From Candidatus Thiodiazotropha endolucinida (GTDB lineage Bacteria; Pseudomonadota; Gammaproteobacteria; Chromatiales; Chromatiaceae), in assembly GCF_001715975.1 (NCBI RefSeq), contig NZ_MARB01000015.1:62001-126000 (forward strand): a stretch of DNA of 64,000 bases. Reading direction: 5' to 3'. The notes under the pieces are model-generated. The model had not been told where the DNA came from, searched no databases, and saw only the letters and a list, made by a program, of their open reading frames with translations. Positions 27,615 to 37,931 of the stretch are shown here, one piece after another (position 1 is the first letter of the stretch; every line of letters begins with the position of its first letter). A program made the translations under genes and the position numbers.

Positions 27615-29837
27615 ATGTCCCAACCCGATCAAGTGACCATCGACACAAACAGCCAGACCGGCAATGAGGTTGAACCGGTCTGCGACATCGATCTGAACGA
27701 TCCCAGTCTCTATCTGAACAGGGAGCTGACCTGGCTCGCTTTCAATCGCCGGGTGCTAAATGAGGCCGAGGTGGAGAAAAATCCGTTGCTGGAAAGGGTT
27801 AAATTCCTCGCCATCGTCAGCCGTAATCTGGATGAGTTTTTCATGAAACGTATAGGCGGTCTTAAGCAACAACTCGCCGCAGGCCTCACCACTACAACGG
27901 TGGACGGCAGGACCCCACAGCAACAATTGATCGAGTGTCACACAGTAATATTCGAGATCCAGCAGGCACAACAGCGCATCTATTATGAACTGCAGACCGC
28001 ACTGGAGGAAGCCGGAATTCGCATCACACAATACGAGGCCCTGGACGCGACCCAGCAACAAACCCTCCGTGAACATTTTCAGCAGAACATCTTCCCGATG
28101 CTGACACCATTGGCGATGGATCCGAGCCATCCCTTTCCCTTTATCTCCAACCAAACGCTCAACCTGTTGGTCACACTCCGTTTTCCCAGTGGCTACGACC
28201 TGCATATGGCGAGGGTAAAGGTACCGGTCAGCAAGGATGTCTCGCCACGCTTGATCCAGGTGGATGAGGATTACACTTTCGTTACCCTCGACAACCTGAT
28301 CGCAAACAACCTCGATATGCTCTTTCCCGGCATGAAGATTGAATCATGCGATCTGTTCCGAGTCACGCGAAACGCCAACCTGGAGCTGGACCAGGAGTCG
28401 GCCAGCGACCTGTTGGAAGCCATTGAAACAGAATTGCGTGAACGTCACTTTGCCCCGATTGTAAGGTTGGAGGTATCTGCGGGAATGAATCCCACGCATC
28501 GCGGGATGCTGGCTGCAGAACTTGGTCTCGATGAGGAGCAGGATGTATTTGAAATCAATCGTATGATGGCTCTTAGAGACATGTTTGAAATCGCCACCTT
28601 GAACATTCCAGAGCTCCGCAATCCACCCCACTACCCATCCGATCATCCTCAGTTGGCGCATGACCGACGCAATATCTTTCATATCATCAGAGAGCATGGA
28701 TCTCTGTTGCTGCAGCACCCCTATGAGTCCTTTACCACCACAGTGGAGCGCTTCCTGCGCACGGCGGCAGAGGATCCCAAGGTTCTGGCGATCAAGATGA
28801 CCCTCTATCGTACATCTGCCGAAGGCAATGTACTCGACTCCCTGATAAAGGCGGCCCGCAACGGCAAACAGGTTGCCGTGCTGGTAGAACTCAAGGCGCG
28901 TTTCGATGAAGCCGCCAATATACGCTGGGCGAGACGATTGGAACAGGCAGGCATCCATGTCACCTATGGTGTTCTGGGGCTGAAGACACACAGCAAATTG
29001 ATCATGGTGATCCGTAAGGACTACTCCCAGTTGCGTCGCTACTACCATATCGGTACGGGTAATTATCACCCCGGCACCGCCAGGCTCTATACGGATCTGG
29101 GGGTGCTTGGATGCGATGAGGATACCGGTAAGGATCTGACAGAGCTGTTCAACTATCTGACCGGCTATTCACCGCCTCCCAGCTACCGTAAGATTCTGGC
29201 TGCTCCCTATACCTTAAAACAGTCTCTTGTGGAGAAGATCGAACGAGAGATCAGACTGCATGACGAGGGACACTCCGGGCATATCCAGATGAAGATGAAT
29301 GCCCTCGAGGATCACGATATCGTCAAGGCCCTCTATAAGGCCACCCAGGCTGGGGTCAAGGTTGATCTTATCGTCAGAGATACCTGTCGCTTCCGTCCCG
29401 GCATTCCCGGACTGAGCGAAAACAGCAGCGTAATCAGCATAGTCGGAAGATTCTTAGAACATGCGCGCATCATCTACTTCCTCAATGGCGGCGACGAAGA
29501 GTATTTCATCGGTTCCGCCGACATGATGCAACGTAATCTGATGCAGCGGGTAGAGGTACTGACCCCGGTGGAATCACCGGCACTGCGCCAGGAACTGCGT
29601 TTGATTCTCGATGTGCAGCTGGGTGACAAGCATAACGCCTGGGATATGCAGTCCGACGGCACCTACGTGCGGCGCATACCCGATGCCGGTGAAACTTCAC
29701 TCAACTGTCAGGAAACGCTTATCGGTGTGGTTGAACGGCGTTTGGATGCAGCCAAGAAACATCGGGAAAAACGTATGCGCGAGAAGCTCATGAACCATTT
29801 CAAACAGCGCCTCAGAAATAATCAGGAACTGTCTTGA
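27615..29837 (+). CDS. ppk1: Polyphosphate kinase 1
   Basis: 740 residues, slightly longer than E. coli PPK (688) through an extra N-terminal tail. After the N-terminal and head domains (with LYLNRELTWLAFNRRVL) come the two phospholipase-D-like C domains. The autophosphorylated histidine is in GLKTHSKLIMV; the second histidine is in VGRFLEHARIIYF. It makes long-chain polyphosphate from ATP, reversibly. Sits near a 2-phosphoglycerate-kinase-like gene and phoBR, consistent with phosphorus metabolism. Start ATG 27615; the last 16 bases overlap the convergent CorC-like gene. Confidence 0.97.
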   Translation: MSQPDQVTIDTNSQTGNEVEPVCDIDLNDPSLYLNRELTWLAFNRRVLNEAEVEKNPLLERVKFLAIVSRNLDEFFMKRIGGLKQQLAAGLTTTTVDGRTPQQQLIECHTVIFEIQQAQQRIYYELQTALEEAGIRITQYEALDATQQQTLREHFQQNIFPMLTPLAMDPSHPFPFISNQTLNLLVTLRFPSGYDLHMARVKVPVSKDVSPRLIQVDEDYTFVTLDNLIANNLDMLFPGMKIESCDLFRVTRNANLELDQESASDLLEAIETELRERHFAPIVRLEVSAGMNPTHRGMLAAELGLDEEQDVFEINRMMALRDMFEIATLNIPELRNPPHYPSDHPQLAHDRRNIFHIIREHGSLLLQHPYESFTTTVERFLRTAAEDPKVLAIKMTLYRTSAEGNVLDSLIKAARNGKQVAVLVELKARFDEAANIRWARRLEQAGIHVTYGVLGLKTHSKLIMVIRKDYSQLRRYYHIGTGNYHPGTARLYTDLGVLGCDEDTGKDLTELFNYLTGYSPPPSYRKILAAPYTLKQSLVEKIEREIRLHDEGHSGHIQMKMNALEDHDIVKALYKATQAGVKVDLIVRDTCRFRPGIPGLSENSSVISIVGRFLEHARIIYFLNGGDEEYFIGSADMMQRNLMQRVEVLTPVESPALRQELRLILDVQLGDKHNAWDMQSDGTYVRRIPDAGETSLNCQETLIGVVERRLDAAKKHREKRMREKLMNHFKQRLRNNQELS

Positions 29838-31093
29838 ACATCTGCAGTGAGATCATCCTGAATGGCGGTTATCCGCCGTAGAACCACTTGATGTATGCGT
29901 CGCAGGGATGCGTCCTGAACACGCACCTCAAAACCGTCCAATTCAAATTTCTCATCCTTTTCGGGGATCCTTTCCGTGTGCTTGAGCAACCATCGATTGA
30001 TGGTATCGGTTGGCTTACCGGGGATATCCATATCGTAATACTCTTCAACAACGCGTAGTTCAGCGGTGCCTTGCACCAACACCTTGCCACCCCCCAAGAC
30101 CATCAATTCATTGGGTTTTTCATCGGTCTCGTCATATATCTCACCCACCAGCTCTTCCAACATATCCTCTAACGAAACCACGCCGATCATTGCGCCGTGC
30201 TCATCAACCACCACCGCCAGATGGATGCTTTTAAGCTTAAGCTTACGTACCAGCTCATCAATGGTTGTATTGGATGGGGTATACAGGGGTTCCTGGCCCA
30301 GGTCCGAAATGGGGATGTCCAACTCACCGGATACGATATTCTTGATCAGATCACGCACCAGCACCATGCTGACGATCTCATCCGGATCCTCCTTGTAGAG
30401 GGGAATGCGTGAAAAGTTCTCCCGCATGATCTGGGGCAACACATCACGCAGTGAGCGCCGACCGTCAATGCGGAATACCTGTCTTCTGGGAGTCATGACA
30501 TCCTCGGCCTTCAGATCATTGAAATTGAAGATGCGCTCAATCATCTCCCGCTCACCGGTATCGATGACTCCCTCTTCCTCACCATGCTCAATCAAGGTGA
30601 TTACCTCATGCTCCGTCACCAGTGGATCATCCATGGCTTTGGTCGACGACTGCACCCAGTTCGTAAACTGCAAGAACAGCCACACCAGTGGGTAGATGAG
30701 GCGCATGAAACCGACGATCAGCGGGGCGATAAATAACGAGATGCGTTCCGAAAAACGGGTGGCCAGGCTCTTGGGCGTTATCTCGCCGAACACCAGGATC
30801 AGGATGGTCAGCACACCCACGGCGATACCGGGGCCAGTGTCACCAAAATAGTCGGTTGCAATGACCGTTGCCATCGCAGACGCCGCGATGTTGACCACAT
30901 TGTTGCCGATCAGAATGGTAATCAGCATGCGGCTCGGATCTTTTTTCAGCAGATAGAGGGCTTGAGCACCCCTTCTACCCTCCCTGTACAAGGCCTCCGC
31001 ACGAGCCATCGACAGGTTTATCAAGGCAGTCTCTGAACCAGAAAAAACGCCAGAGAGCACCAGCAGCAGCGCTAGAATAAGGTAACTTTCCAC
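29822..31093 (-). CDS. CNNM/CorC-HlyC family membrane protein
   Basis: 423 residues: a DUF21 (CNNM) membrane domain with three to four helices (about 1-190), paired CBS domains (about 205-320), and a CorC_HlyC domain (about 335-410). The motif HGEEEGVIDTGEREMIERIF before the CBS pair and VDEHGAMIGVVSLEDMLEELVGEI within it are typical. These proteins are implicated in magnesium or cobalt efflux; the CBS pair may sense nucleotides. Start ATG 31093. Confidence 0.92.
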   Translation of the reverse strand: MESYLILALLLVLSGVFSGSETALINLSMARAEALYREGRRGAQALYLLKKDPSRMLITILIGNNVVNIAASAMATVIATDYFGDTGPGIAVGVLTILILVFGEITPKSLATRFSERISLFIAPLIVGFMRLIYPLVWLFLQFTNWVQSSTKAMDDPLVTEHEVITLIEHGEEEGVIDTGEREMIERIFNFNDLKAEDVMTPRRQVFRIDGRRSLRDVLPQIMRENFSRIPLYKEDPDEIVSMVLVRDLIKNIVSGELDIPISDLGQEPLYTPSNTTIDELVRKLKLKSIHLAVVVDEHGAMIGVVSLEDMLEELVGEIYDETDEKPNELMVLGGGKVLVQGTAELRVVEEYYDMDIPGKPTDTINRWLLKHTERIPEKDEKFELDGFEVRVQDASLRRIHQVVLRRITAIQDDLTADVQDSS

Positions 31094-31450
31094 GAAGTGT
31101 CTTTATGTATCTCGCCCGTTTAGGCCCAGCCTGTAATTATCACTGGTAAGACATTGAATCACAAGTATGCAGCACCGCCATTTAATATATTCATTATATT
31201 TCATGGCGCAATACTACCCAGTAAAAAGGTCAAAATATAAGTGATATTCTTCATGTATAACATATAATTGGCATTACAGTATAAATACGGGCAATAATTT
31301 TCCGCGCAGCAATCCCTGAACTCAAGATAAGAGTGCGTATCTCACGAGGAGACGGGCAGGATTCAATCCCGATCCAGCAGTCACTTCACAAGATAGTGTT
31401 TTGGGTCTGCTGGACTGTTGTTGACAGGCCCTAGCTTGGTGCACAGATAG
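31094..31450. other. Divergent intergenic region upstream of phoB
   Basis: 357 AT-rich bases between the CorC-like gene (-) and phoB (+). It must hold both promoters. I looked for a PHO box near phoB and could not identify one with confidence. The right end holds a repeat fragment (31420-31434). Confidence 0.5.
31420..31434. repeat. Fragment of the CTAGGGCC repeat tip
   Basis: GTTGACAGGCCCTAG, matching the outer 15 bases of the right tip with one mismatch, lies 16 bases before phoB. Confidence 0.6.
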
Positions 31451-32161
31451 ATGCAACGGATACTGATGGTAGAAGATGAACCCGAGGTTCGGGAAATGAT
31501 TCGATTTATACTCGAACCCAAGGGATATCAGGTTGATGAAGCCGATAATGCCCAAGATGCCCGTCGCCTGTTATCCCAGCGAGGCTATGACCTGATCCTG
31601 ATGGACTGGATGCTACCCGGCAGATCAGGACTCGACCTGACCAGAGAGCTGAGACAAATGGCCCGGTCCAATACACCCCCTGTCATTCTACTGACAGCCA
31701 GATCTGAGGAATCGGACAAAGTTAAGGGCCTTGAAAGCGGAGCTGACGACTACATCACCAAGCCCTTTTCACCCAGAGAGATGTTGGCCCGCATCAAGGC
31801 TGTATTACGCAGGAACCGTGGCGATCAAACAGAGAGAGGGATCGAGTTTGCGGGTCTGAGTATCGAGCCCAGCCATCATATCGTGGCTATTGACGGTACC
31901 CCACTCCACCTCTCACCGGCTGAATATCGCTTACTCTACTTTTTCATGACTCACCCCGACCGGGTCTTTAGCCGAACCCAGATCCTGGATCAGGTTTGGG
32001 GTGTCACGGCCAGTGTGGATGAAAGAACGGTGGATGTGCATATAAGACGCCTGCGAAAGCAGCTCACTCCATCGGGACATCACAATTTTCTCCAAACCGT
32101 GCGCAGTGTGGGATATAGATTTTCACCCGGCAACTCTCAACTTAAACAGCCATCCTCGTGA
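31451..32161 (+). CDS. phoB: Phosphate response regulator PhoB-like
   Basis: 236 residues. Receiver domain (about 1-120) with the phosphorylation aspartate in LILMDWMLPGRSG and the ADDYITKPFSPREMLARIKA end that marks PhoB relatives. OmpR-type winged helix (about 135-230) with LSPAEYRLLYFFMTHPDRVFS and the RTVDVHIRRLRKQL recognition region. Its stop overlaps the start of the kinase gene. Start ATG 31451. Assignment to PhoB rests on these motifs and on the PhoR-like partner. Confidence 0.88.
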   Translation: MQRILMVEDEPEVREMIRFILEPKGYQVDEADNAQDARRLLSQRGYDLILMDWMLPGRSGLDLTRELRQMARSNTPPVILLTARSEESDKVKGLESGADDYITKPFSPREMLARIKAVLRRNRGDQTERGIEFAGLSIEPSHHIVAIDGTPLHLSPAEYRLLYFFMTHPDRVFSRTQILDQVWGVTASVDERTVDVHIRRLRKQLTPSGHHNFLQTVRSVGYRFSPGNSQLKQPSS

Positions 32162-33537
32162 AGGGCTATCTTAAAATCGAAATCAATCATCTGCTGGGAA
32201 GCCTGCTGATATTTGTGCCTATCGGGTATCTGCTGCAGCAGATTCCTACCGCGGTCGCGTTGGCATTGGTTGCCTATTTCGCTAAACACGGTTACTACCT
32301 GATCAAGCTCGCCTATCTGATCAACCGGAGTTCGCGCATCGATCCACCCTACCCTGCGGATATCTGGGGACTGATCTATAAAGAGCTCTCGAGGTTCCGC
32401 TCCAGAAGCCGAAAACGTAAAAGAACACTCAGCCGCTTCGCGTCACGATTCAGAAAGGTAACCAGCTCTATACCCGACGGGCTGGTATTACTGAATAAAT
32501 CCGCCGGTATCGAATGGGCGAACCCGGCTGCCGGCCAGTTGTTGAATATAAGCTGGCCACGGGATGAAAACAGTTCATTCACACAACACATCAAACATGA
32601 AAATCTGACGGAGTATCTGAATAATCCCGATTACTCAAAACCCCTCGAATTCCCTTCCCCAACCAATAAAGCCGTGATCATCTCTCTCCGTGTTACACCA
32701 TTCGGTGGTAAGAAGGCCCAGCGTCTGGTGGTTGCGAGAGACATCACCGAAGTCTATAAGCTCAACCAGACCAGACGTGACTTTGTCTCCAATGTCTCGC
32801 ACGAACTCCGTACCCCCCTCACTGTGATCGCGGGGTACCTGGAAAATCTTTCCGAAAATGATATGTTGCCGTTTCAGGAGCGTCCTTTTACTCTGATGCT
32901 TCAGCAGGCGGACAGAATGAACAGCATCATTAACGATCTGCTTACCCTTTCCCGACTCGAGCTTGGACATGCTCCATCCGCCGATAAGCCGGTCGCCGTA
33001 CCCGATCTACTGCGCAGGATCATCGACCAGGCACAGCTGTTGGCGGAGCAAAATGGTGGGTATACGATCACTCTGGATGTCGACGACAACCTCTGGTTGC
33101 TGGGTGAAGAGAGCGAATTGACGAGCGCATTCTCGAATCTGGTCTTCAATGCCATTATCCACACACCTCCCGGTACAGAGATCACCGTCACCTGGCTGCG
33201 TCTGGAAAATGAGGTCTGCCTGACAGTCACTGATTCCGGGCCGGGAATCGAGGAGCGTCATATACCTCGATTGACCGAACGTTTCTACCGGGTCGATAAG
33301 GCGCGATCACGCCAATCCGGGGGTACAGGACTGGGATTAGCCATTGTCAAACATATTATCGGTCGACATGACGGCGAAATAAGAATAGCAAGTCAGTTGG
33401 GAGTTGGCAGCAGTTTCACCTGCTCTTTTCCGGAAGAATTATCGCTTGATAGACCAGTTACAATTGCTGCTGAGCGAGATGCCTCGAAACAACCCCCCAG
33501 TGACCAAACTGAACTGTTGAACTCATCACCGGAATAA
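32158..33537 (+). CDS. phoR: Phosphate sensor kinase PhoR-like
   Basis: 459 residues from GTG 32158, overlapping phoB as GTGA. One hydrophobic hairpin lies near the N-terminus (about 10-45), with no large periplasmic loop, as in PhoR. A PAS-like region (about 90-190) is followed by HisKA with the phosphorylated histidine in NVSHELRTPLTV and the ATPase with GGTGLGLAIVKHI. PhoR normally reads phosphate through PstSCAB-PhoU, which is not in this window. The C-terminal 40 residues are polar and probably disordered. Confidence 0.88.
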   Translation: MKGYLKIEINHLLGSLLIFVPIGYLLQQIPTAVALALVAYFAKHGYYLIKLAYLINRSSRIDPPYPADIWGLIYKELSRFRSRSRKRKRTLSRFASRFRKVTSSIPDGLVLLNKSAGIEWANPAAGQLLNISWPRDENSSFTQHIKHENLTEYLNNPDYSKPLEFPSPTNKAVIISLRVTPFGGKKAQRLVVARDITEVYKLNQTRRDFVSNVSHELRTPLTVIAGYLENLSENDMLPFQERPFTLMLQQADRMNSIINDLLTLSRLELGHAPSADKPVAVPDLLRRIIDQAQLLAEQNGGYTITLDVDDNLWLLGEESELTSAFSNLVFNAIIHTPPGTEITVTWLRLENEVCLTVTDSGPGIEERHIPRLTERFYRVDKARSRQSGGTGLGLAIVKHIIGRHDGEIRIASQLGVGSSFTCSFPEELSLDRPVTIAAERDASKQPPSDQTELLNSSPE

Positions 33538-33555
33538 GTGAGCGGCAACGGGTAT

Positions 33556-33581
33556 AAAAAAGGCGTAAATAAGAAAACGCC
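33556..33581 (-). terminator. Rho-independent terminator of ihfB
   Basis: On the minus strand GGCGT and ACGCC pair around a 10-base loop and are followed by six T residues, 30 bases after the ihfB stop. Confidence 0.7.
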
Positions 33582-33610
33582 ATTCACCGAAACTTCAGCC
33601 GATGAAGATT

Positions 33611-33922
33611 CTACTCCACCTGTTCAGTGATGTTTTCCGTGTAGGACTGATTCACGCGATCCCGCAACTCCTTACCGGGTTTGAAGTGAGGGACATACTT
33701 ACCGGAAAGCGCAACTGTCTTACCCGTTTTTGGGTTGCGTCCCATCCTTGGCGGCCGGTAGTGGAGTGAAAAGCTCCCAAATCCGCGAATCTCAATTCTC
33801 TCACCCGATGCCAGGGATTGGCTCATGTGCTCAATCATACACTTTACAGCCAACTCTACATCACGATAGGCAAGATGGCTCTGCTCCTTGGCAATAATCT
33901 CAATCAGTTCGGATTTTGTCAT
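33611..33922 (-). CDS. ihfB: Integration host factor beta subunit
   Basis: 103 residues from ATG 33922 ([11 protein letters not shown]), the standard IHF-beta start; an in-frame start 42 bases upstream would add an unusual extension. The DNA-intercalating arm motif [10 protein letters not shown] is intact. IHF bends DNA in recombination, replication and transcription. The gene follows rpsA on the same strand, the usual gammaproteobacterial order. Confidence 0.96.
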   Translation of the reverse strand: MTKSELIEIIAKEQSHLAYRDVELAVKCMIEHMSQSLASGERIEIRGFGSFSLHYRPPRMGRNPKTGKTVALSGKYVPHFKPGKELRDRVNQSYTENITEQVE

Positions 33923-33951
33923 TCTTGTCAGTTCTCCAATTTGCCGATGAT

Positions 33952-33982
33952 TCAGGGCCCGCACTTAATGTGCGGGCCCTGA
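33952..33982 (-). terminator. Strong GC hairpin between rpsA and ihfB
   Basis: A perfect 13-base stem, TCAGGGCCCGCAC with its complement around TTAAT, lies 39 bases after the rpsA stop and 30 before ihfB. There is no T-run, so it may attenuate transcription or stabilise the rpsA transcript, not fully stop it. Confidence 0.6.
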
Positions 33983-34020
33983 GTCCTCGATTCGGAATCT
34001 ATCGAATTCGACTCCTGGCT

Positions 34021-35697
34021 CTACTCGCCTTGATTATCCATCTGCTCTTTCAACAAATCACCCAATGTCGGTGCACTGGTCGCCGCATCACGTGCATAAC
34101 CCTTGATAGCGGCTGCCTCTTCATCCGCATCCTTGGCTTTGATAGAGAGCGTTATGGAGCGGTTCTTACGATCCACACCAATAAATTTCGCTTCTATCTC
34201 ATCGCCTTCCTTAAGGACGCTACGTGCATCCTCTACACGGTCACGTGACAGCTCAGAGGCCCGAAGATAACCGTCAACACCCTCAGCCAAGTTGATCATC
34301 GCACCCTTGGCATCGACCTCTACAACTCGACCTTTAACAAAACTGCCCTTCTCGTTGGCAGCCACAAAAGTTGAAAAGGGATCCTGTGCGAGTTGCTTGA
34401 TACCTAATGAGATGCGTTCCCGTTCAGGGTCGACAGAGAGGACAACGGTTTCCACTTCATCACCCTTCTTGAAGTTGCGAATAGCATCTTCACCCTCATC
34501 ATCCCAAGAGATATCGGACAGATGAATCAGTCCGTCTATACCGCCGTCAAGCCCGATGAAGATACCGAAATCGGTAATCGACTTGATATTACCCGTAACA
34601 TGGTCGCCCTTTTTGTGGGTAGCGGCAAACTCATCCCAGGGATTCGGCTTGCACTGTTTGATACCGAGCGAGACACGACGTCTCTCCTCATCGATATCCA
34701 GCACCATCACCTCCACTTCGTCACCGAGGGAGACTATCTTGGATGGGTGTACGTTCTTGTTTGTCCAGTCCATCTCGGAGACATGCACAAGACCTTCAAC
34801 ACCTTCTTCGATTTCCACGAAACATCCGTAATCGGCAATGTTGGTAACCTTGCCGAACAGACGTGTGCTTTCCGGATAACGACGCGCCAGTGCAACCCAT
34901 GGATCGTCGCCCATCTGCTTGAGGCCGAGCGAGACACGGTTACGTTCACGGTCGAATTTTAATATCTTGACGTTGATCTCATCACCGATCTCAACAACTT
35001 CAGAGGGGTGCTTGACACGCTTCCACGCCATATCGGTGATATGCAGCAAGCCATCGATTCCGCCTAGATCAACAAATGCGCCATAATCGGTGAGGTTCTT
35101 GACCACACCTTTGATCTCTTGACCTTCCTGCAGATTTTCGAGCAACTTATCGCGCTCTTCACTGTACTCCTGTTCAACAACGGCACGGCGTGAAACCACA
35201 ACGTTGTTGCGTCGGCGATCGAGTTTGATCACCTTGAATTCAAGATCTTTACCTTCCAAATAGGCGGTATCACGCACAGGACGCACATCGACAAGAGAAC
35301 CGGGAAGGAATGCACGGATGTCATTCAATTCAACCGTGAAACCGCCTTTAACCTTACCGTTGATACGCCCGATAACGGTCTCTTCCGCCTCATGTGCCTT
35401 TTCAAGCACTTTCCAAGCCTGGTCGCGCTTGGCTTTTTCACGGGAGAGTCTGGTGGCACCAAATCCATCCTCAACAGCATCCAGCGCGACCTCTACCTGA
35501 TCGCCGATCTGGACTTCGATATCTCCATGTTGATTGAGAAATTGGTCGCGAGGTATAACGCCTTCAGATTTCAGGCCGGCGTTAACGATGACAGCTTCCG
35601 GTGTGATATCCAGGACGGTACCGATAATAATGGCGCCACTGCGAAGCTGGGTACTGGAGAGACTCTCCTCAAATAATTCTGCAAAACTTTCGGTCAT
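34021..35697 (-). CDS. rpsA: 30S ribosomal protein S1
   Basis: 558 residues, the size of E. coli S1. Six S1 RNA-binding repeats are visible, with recurring [39 protein letters not shown] and [20 protein letters not shown] patterns. It binds mRNA leaders on the small subunit and is needed to start translation of most messages. Preceded by cmk and followed by ihfB. Start ATG 35697. Confidence 0.98.
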   Translation of the reverse strand: MTESFAELFEESLSSTQLRSGAIIIGTVLDITPEAVIVNAGLKSEGVIPRDQFLNQHGDIEVQIGDQVEVALDAVEDGFGATRLSREKAKRDQAWKVLEKAHEAEETVIGRINGKVKGGFTVELNDIRAFLPGSLVDVRPVRDTAYLEGKDLEFKVIKLDRRRNNVVVSRRAVVEQEYSEERDKLLENLQEGQEIKGVVKNLTDYGAFVDLGGIDGLLHITDMAWKRVKHPSEVVEIGDEINVKILKFDRERNRVSLGLKQMGDDPWVALARRYPESTRLFGKVTNIADYGCFVEIEEGVEGLVHVSEMDWTNKNVHPSKIVSLGDEVEVMVLDIDEERRRVSLGIKQCKPNPWDEFAATHKKGDHVTGNIKSITDFGIFIGLDGGIDGLIHLSDISWDDEGEDAIRNFKKGDEVETVVLSVDPERERISLGIKQLAQDPFSTFVAANEKGSFVKGRVVEVDAKGAMINLAEGVDGYLRASELSRDRVEDARSVLKEGDEIEAKFIGVDRKNRSITLSIKAKDADEEAAAIKGYARDAATSAPTLGDLLKEQMDNQGE

Positions 35698-35832
35698 GGG
35701 ATTGAGTTTCCTGCAACGCTAGGTTGCACAGGCTGGTCGAAAAACAAAGTGATATTTTTGTCCGCCAGGTTGTTAGGTTAAAAACTAAGCCGGTAAAACC
35801 GGCCACCATATCTTGACTGATGAATCAGATGA

Positions 35833-36507
35833 TTAGCTTTGAATATCGGACAGGGCCGTGCTTATTATCTGCATCGCCTGCCCATAAACTTCATCGATAG
35901 TCATCGCCGTCGAATCCAACTGGTATGCTGATTCCGAAGCGACGAGTGGCGCCACGGCACGTTTGCTGTCGCGCTCATCCCGTTCTCTAATCTCCTCAGT
36001 AAGACGGGCGAGATTAACACCTAACCCCTTTTCTTTCAACTGTTTATAGCGTCTCTGTGCCCGTTCCTCGGCACTTGCTGTGAGAAATATCTTGACCTTG
36101 GCTTGAGGGAAAACCACCGTTCCCATGTCGCGTCCATCTGCAACCAGACCGGGCGACCTGGCATAGTTGCGTTGCCACGCCAGTAATGCTTCACGAACCT
36201 GAGGGAGGGCAGCCACTTTGGAAGCCGCATTGCCGATGGTTTCAGTACGTATGATCCGCGATACATCCTCACCATCCAACAGCACCCGTCCTTGATCGAA
36301 TGACAATGGCATACTTTTAGCCATATCGGTAATTTTATCCACATTTTCACCACCAATGCCAGCACGTTCTACCATTAACCCTAAAACGCGATAGATCACG
36401 CCACTATCGAGAAAATGCCAACCCAAGGCCTCCGCAATGCGTTGTGCAAGGGTTCCTTTACCCGATCCCGAAGGCCCATCCACCGTAATGACCGGTACCC
36501 TAACCAC
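35833..36507 (-). CDS. cmk: Cytidylate kinase
   Basis: 224 residues. P-loop GPSGSGKGTLAQ near residue 12, VIYRVLGL, VADGRDMGTVVFPQAKVKIFLTA and ERDERDSKRAVAPL match CMP kinase. It phosphorylates CMP and dCMP. The start is GTG 36507, whose G is shared with the TAG stop of aroA, so the two are translationally linked. The gene lies in the usual aroA-cmk-rpsA-ihfB block. Confidence 0.96.
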   Translation of the reverse strand: MVRVPVITVDGPSGSGKGTLAQRIAEALGWHFLDSGVIYRVLGLMVERAGIGGENVDKITDMAKSMPLSFDQGRVLLDGEDVSRIIRTETIGNAASKVAALPQVREALLAWQRNYARSPGLVADGRDMGTVVFPQAKVKIFLTASAEERAQRRYKQLKEKGLGVNLARLTEEIRERDERDSKRAVAPLVASESAYQLDSTAMTIDEVYGQAMQIISTALSDIQS

Positions 36508-37823
36508 TATTTTTTCACCTCGGCAATCTGCAGTCCCATATCCGCCGCAGAAGGGACGAAGCCGGGAAACGAGGTATTGACATTGGCGCAGTCGGCAATC
36601 TCAATGGGGCCTGTCGCCCTCAATCCCGCCATCGCAAATGACATGGCTATTCTGTGATCGCCGTGACTCTCCACTTTACCGCCCTGTAGCGCGCCTCCCT
36701 GTATCACGATTCCATCCGGCCTCGGATCGGCCTCGATACCGAGTCTCTGCAAACCTTCCGCCATGACCTGGATACGATCGCTCTCCTTGACCCGCAGCTC
36801 TTCTGCGCCCCGTAGTCGCGTCTCACCCCGGGCACAAGCCGCCGCCACGAAAATGGCCGGAAATTCATCAATTGCCAGCGGCACCAACTCCTCGGGTATA
36901 TCGATGCCATGCAAATCTGTCGAGGTGACTCTTATATCGGCAACCGGTTCACCGCCGACCTCTCTCTCGTTGAGGAGCTCTATCTCGGCCCCCATCAACT
37001 TGAGGATCGAAATCACACCGTCCCGGGTGGGGTTGATGCCCACGTGTTGCAACACCATCTCCGACCCTTCAGCGATAGAGACTCCGACAAGAAAAAAGGT
37101 TGCCGATGAGATATCCGCAGGTATGTCGATTTCGCAGGCACTCAATCGCCCCCCGCCAGTCAGACATATCCTGTTGCCATCGCGTCTCACCGGATAGCCA
37201 AATCCCTGCAACATACGCTCGGTGTGATCCCTGGTGGGCGCCGGTTCTGTGATACAGGTTTCGCCCTTCGCACAGAGGCCTGCCAACAGCAGTGCCGATT
37301 TGACCTGGGCGCTGGCCATTGGCATCTGGTAATCGATACCCTGCAAGCGAGATTGGGGGTGAATCTGCAATGGCGCAGTGAAAGCCTCTGTCGAACCGAT
37401 GCTGGCATTCATCCGCGAAAGCGGATCGATGACCCGACGCATGGGTCGACCCGACAGGGAACTGTCACCCGTCAGTGTCACCGCCATGCCCTGCCCCGCC
37501 AGCAAACCGGTCAGCAGGCGCATTGATGTCCCTGAATTTCCCAGATCCAGCGCACCATCCGGGACCTGCAGCCCATGCATGCCGACACCTTGAATAGTCA
37601 CCCGGCCCTGGGTCGGTCCATCAATGGCCACCCCCATTTGGCGAAAGGCATTCAACGTGGCAAGACTGTCTTCACCTTCCAGGAAACCTGTTACCTCAGT
37701 AACGCCATCAGCCAACGAACCAAGCATGATCGACCTGTGGGAGATCGATTTATCGCCGGGTACGCGCAAGTTGCCGATCAGCTTGCCGCCGGGTTGTATT
37801 CGATAATTGATTTGTTGTTGCAA
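36507..37823 (-). CDS. aroA: 3-phosphoshikimate 1-carboxyvinyltransferase (EPSP synthase)
   Basis: 438 residues. GDKSISHRSIMLG at the N-terminus, DLGNSGTSMRLLTG, SLSGRPMRRVIDPL and KESDRIQVMAEGL match EPSP synthase, the sixth step of the shikimate pathway. The sequence around the glyphosate-binding Gly (DLGNSGTSMRL) resembles the longer bacterial form with LLAGQGMAVTLTGD. It is followed immediately by cmk. Start ATG 37823. A repeat fragment separates it from tyrA. Confidence 0.97.
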   Translation of the reverse strand: MQQQINYRIQPGGKLIGNLRVPGDKSISHRSIMLGSLADGVTEVTGFLEGEDSLATLNAFRQMGVAIDGPTQGRVTIQGVGMHGLQVPDGALDLGNSGTSMRLLTGLLAGQGMAVTLTGDSSLSGRPMRRVIDPLSRMNASIGSTEAFTAPLQIHPQSRLQGIDYQMPMASAQVKSALLLAGLCAKGETCITEPAPTRDHTERMLQGFGYPVRRDGNRICLTGGGRLSACEIDIPADISSATFFLVGVSIAEGSEMVLQHVGINPTRDGVISILKLMGAEIELLNEREVGGEPVADIRVTSTDLHGIDIPEELVPLAIDEFPAIFVAAACARGETRLRGAEELRVKESDRIQVMAEGLQRLGIEADPRPDGIVIQGGALQGGKVESHGDHRIAMSFAMAGLRATGPIEIADCANVNTSFPGFVPSAADMGLQIAEVKK

Positions 37824-37906
37824 GTTAATACCACTCGTTTGCAGTCGCTGAAACCTTAAATGGTCAGGTCAGCAACACAATATTTGACTTATCTGCCAGA
37901 TGCCTT

Positions 37907-37931
37907 TTGGATTAGTACTAACTGGCCCTAG
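37907..37931. repeat. Repeat tip that supplies the tyrA stop codon
   Basis: TTGGATTAGTACTAACTGGC followed by CCTAG matches the right tip of the repeat with a few substitutions. Its CTA at 37928-37930 is the TAG stop of the minus-strand tyrA gene. Confidence 0.75.
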
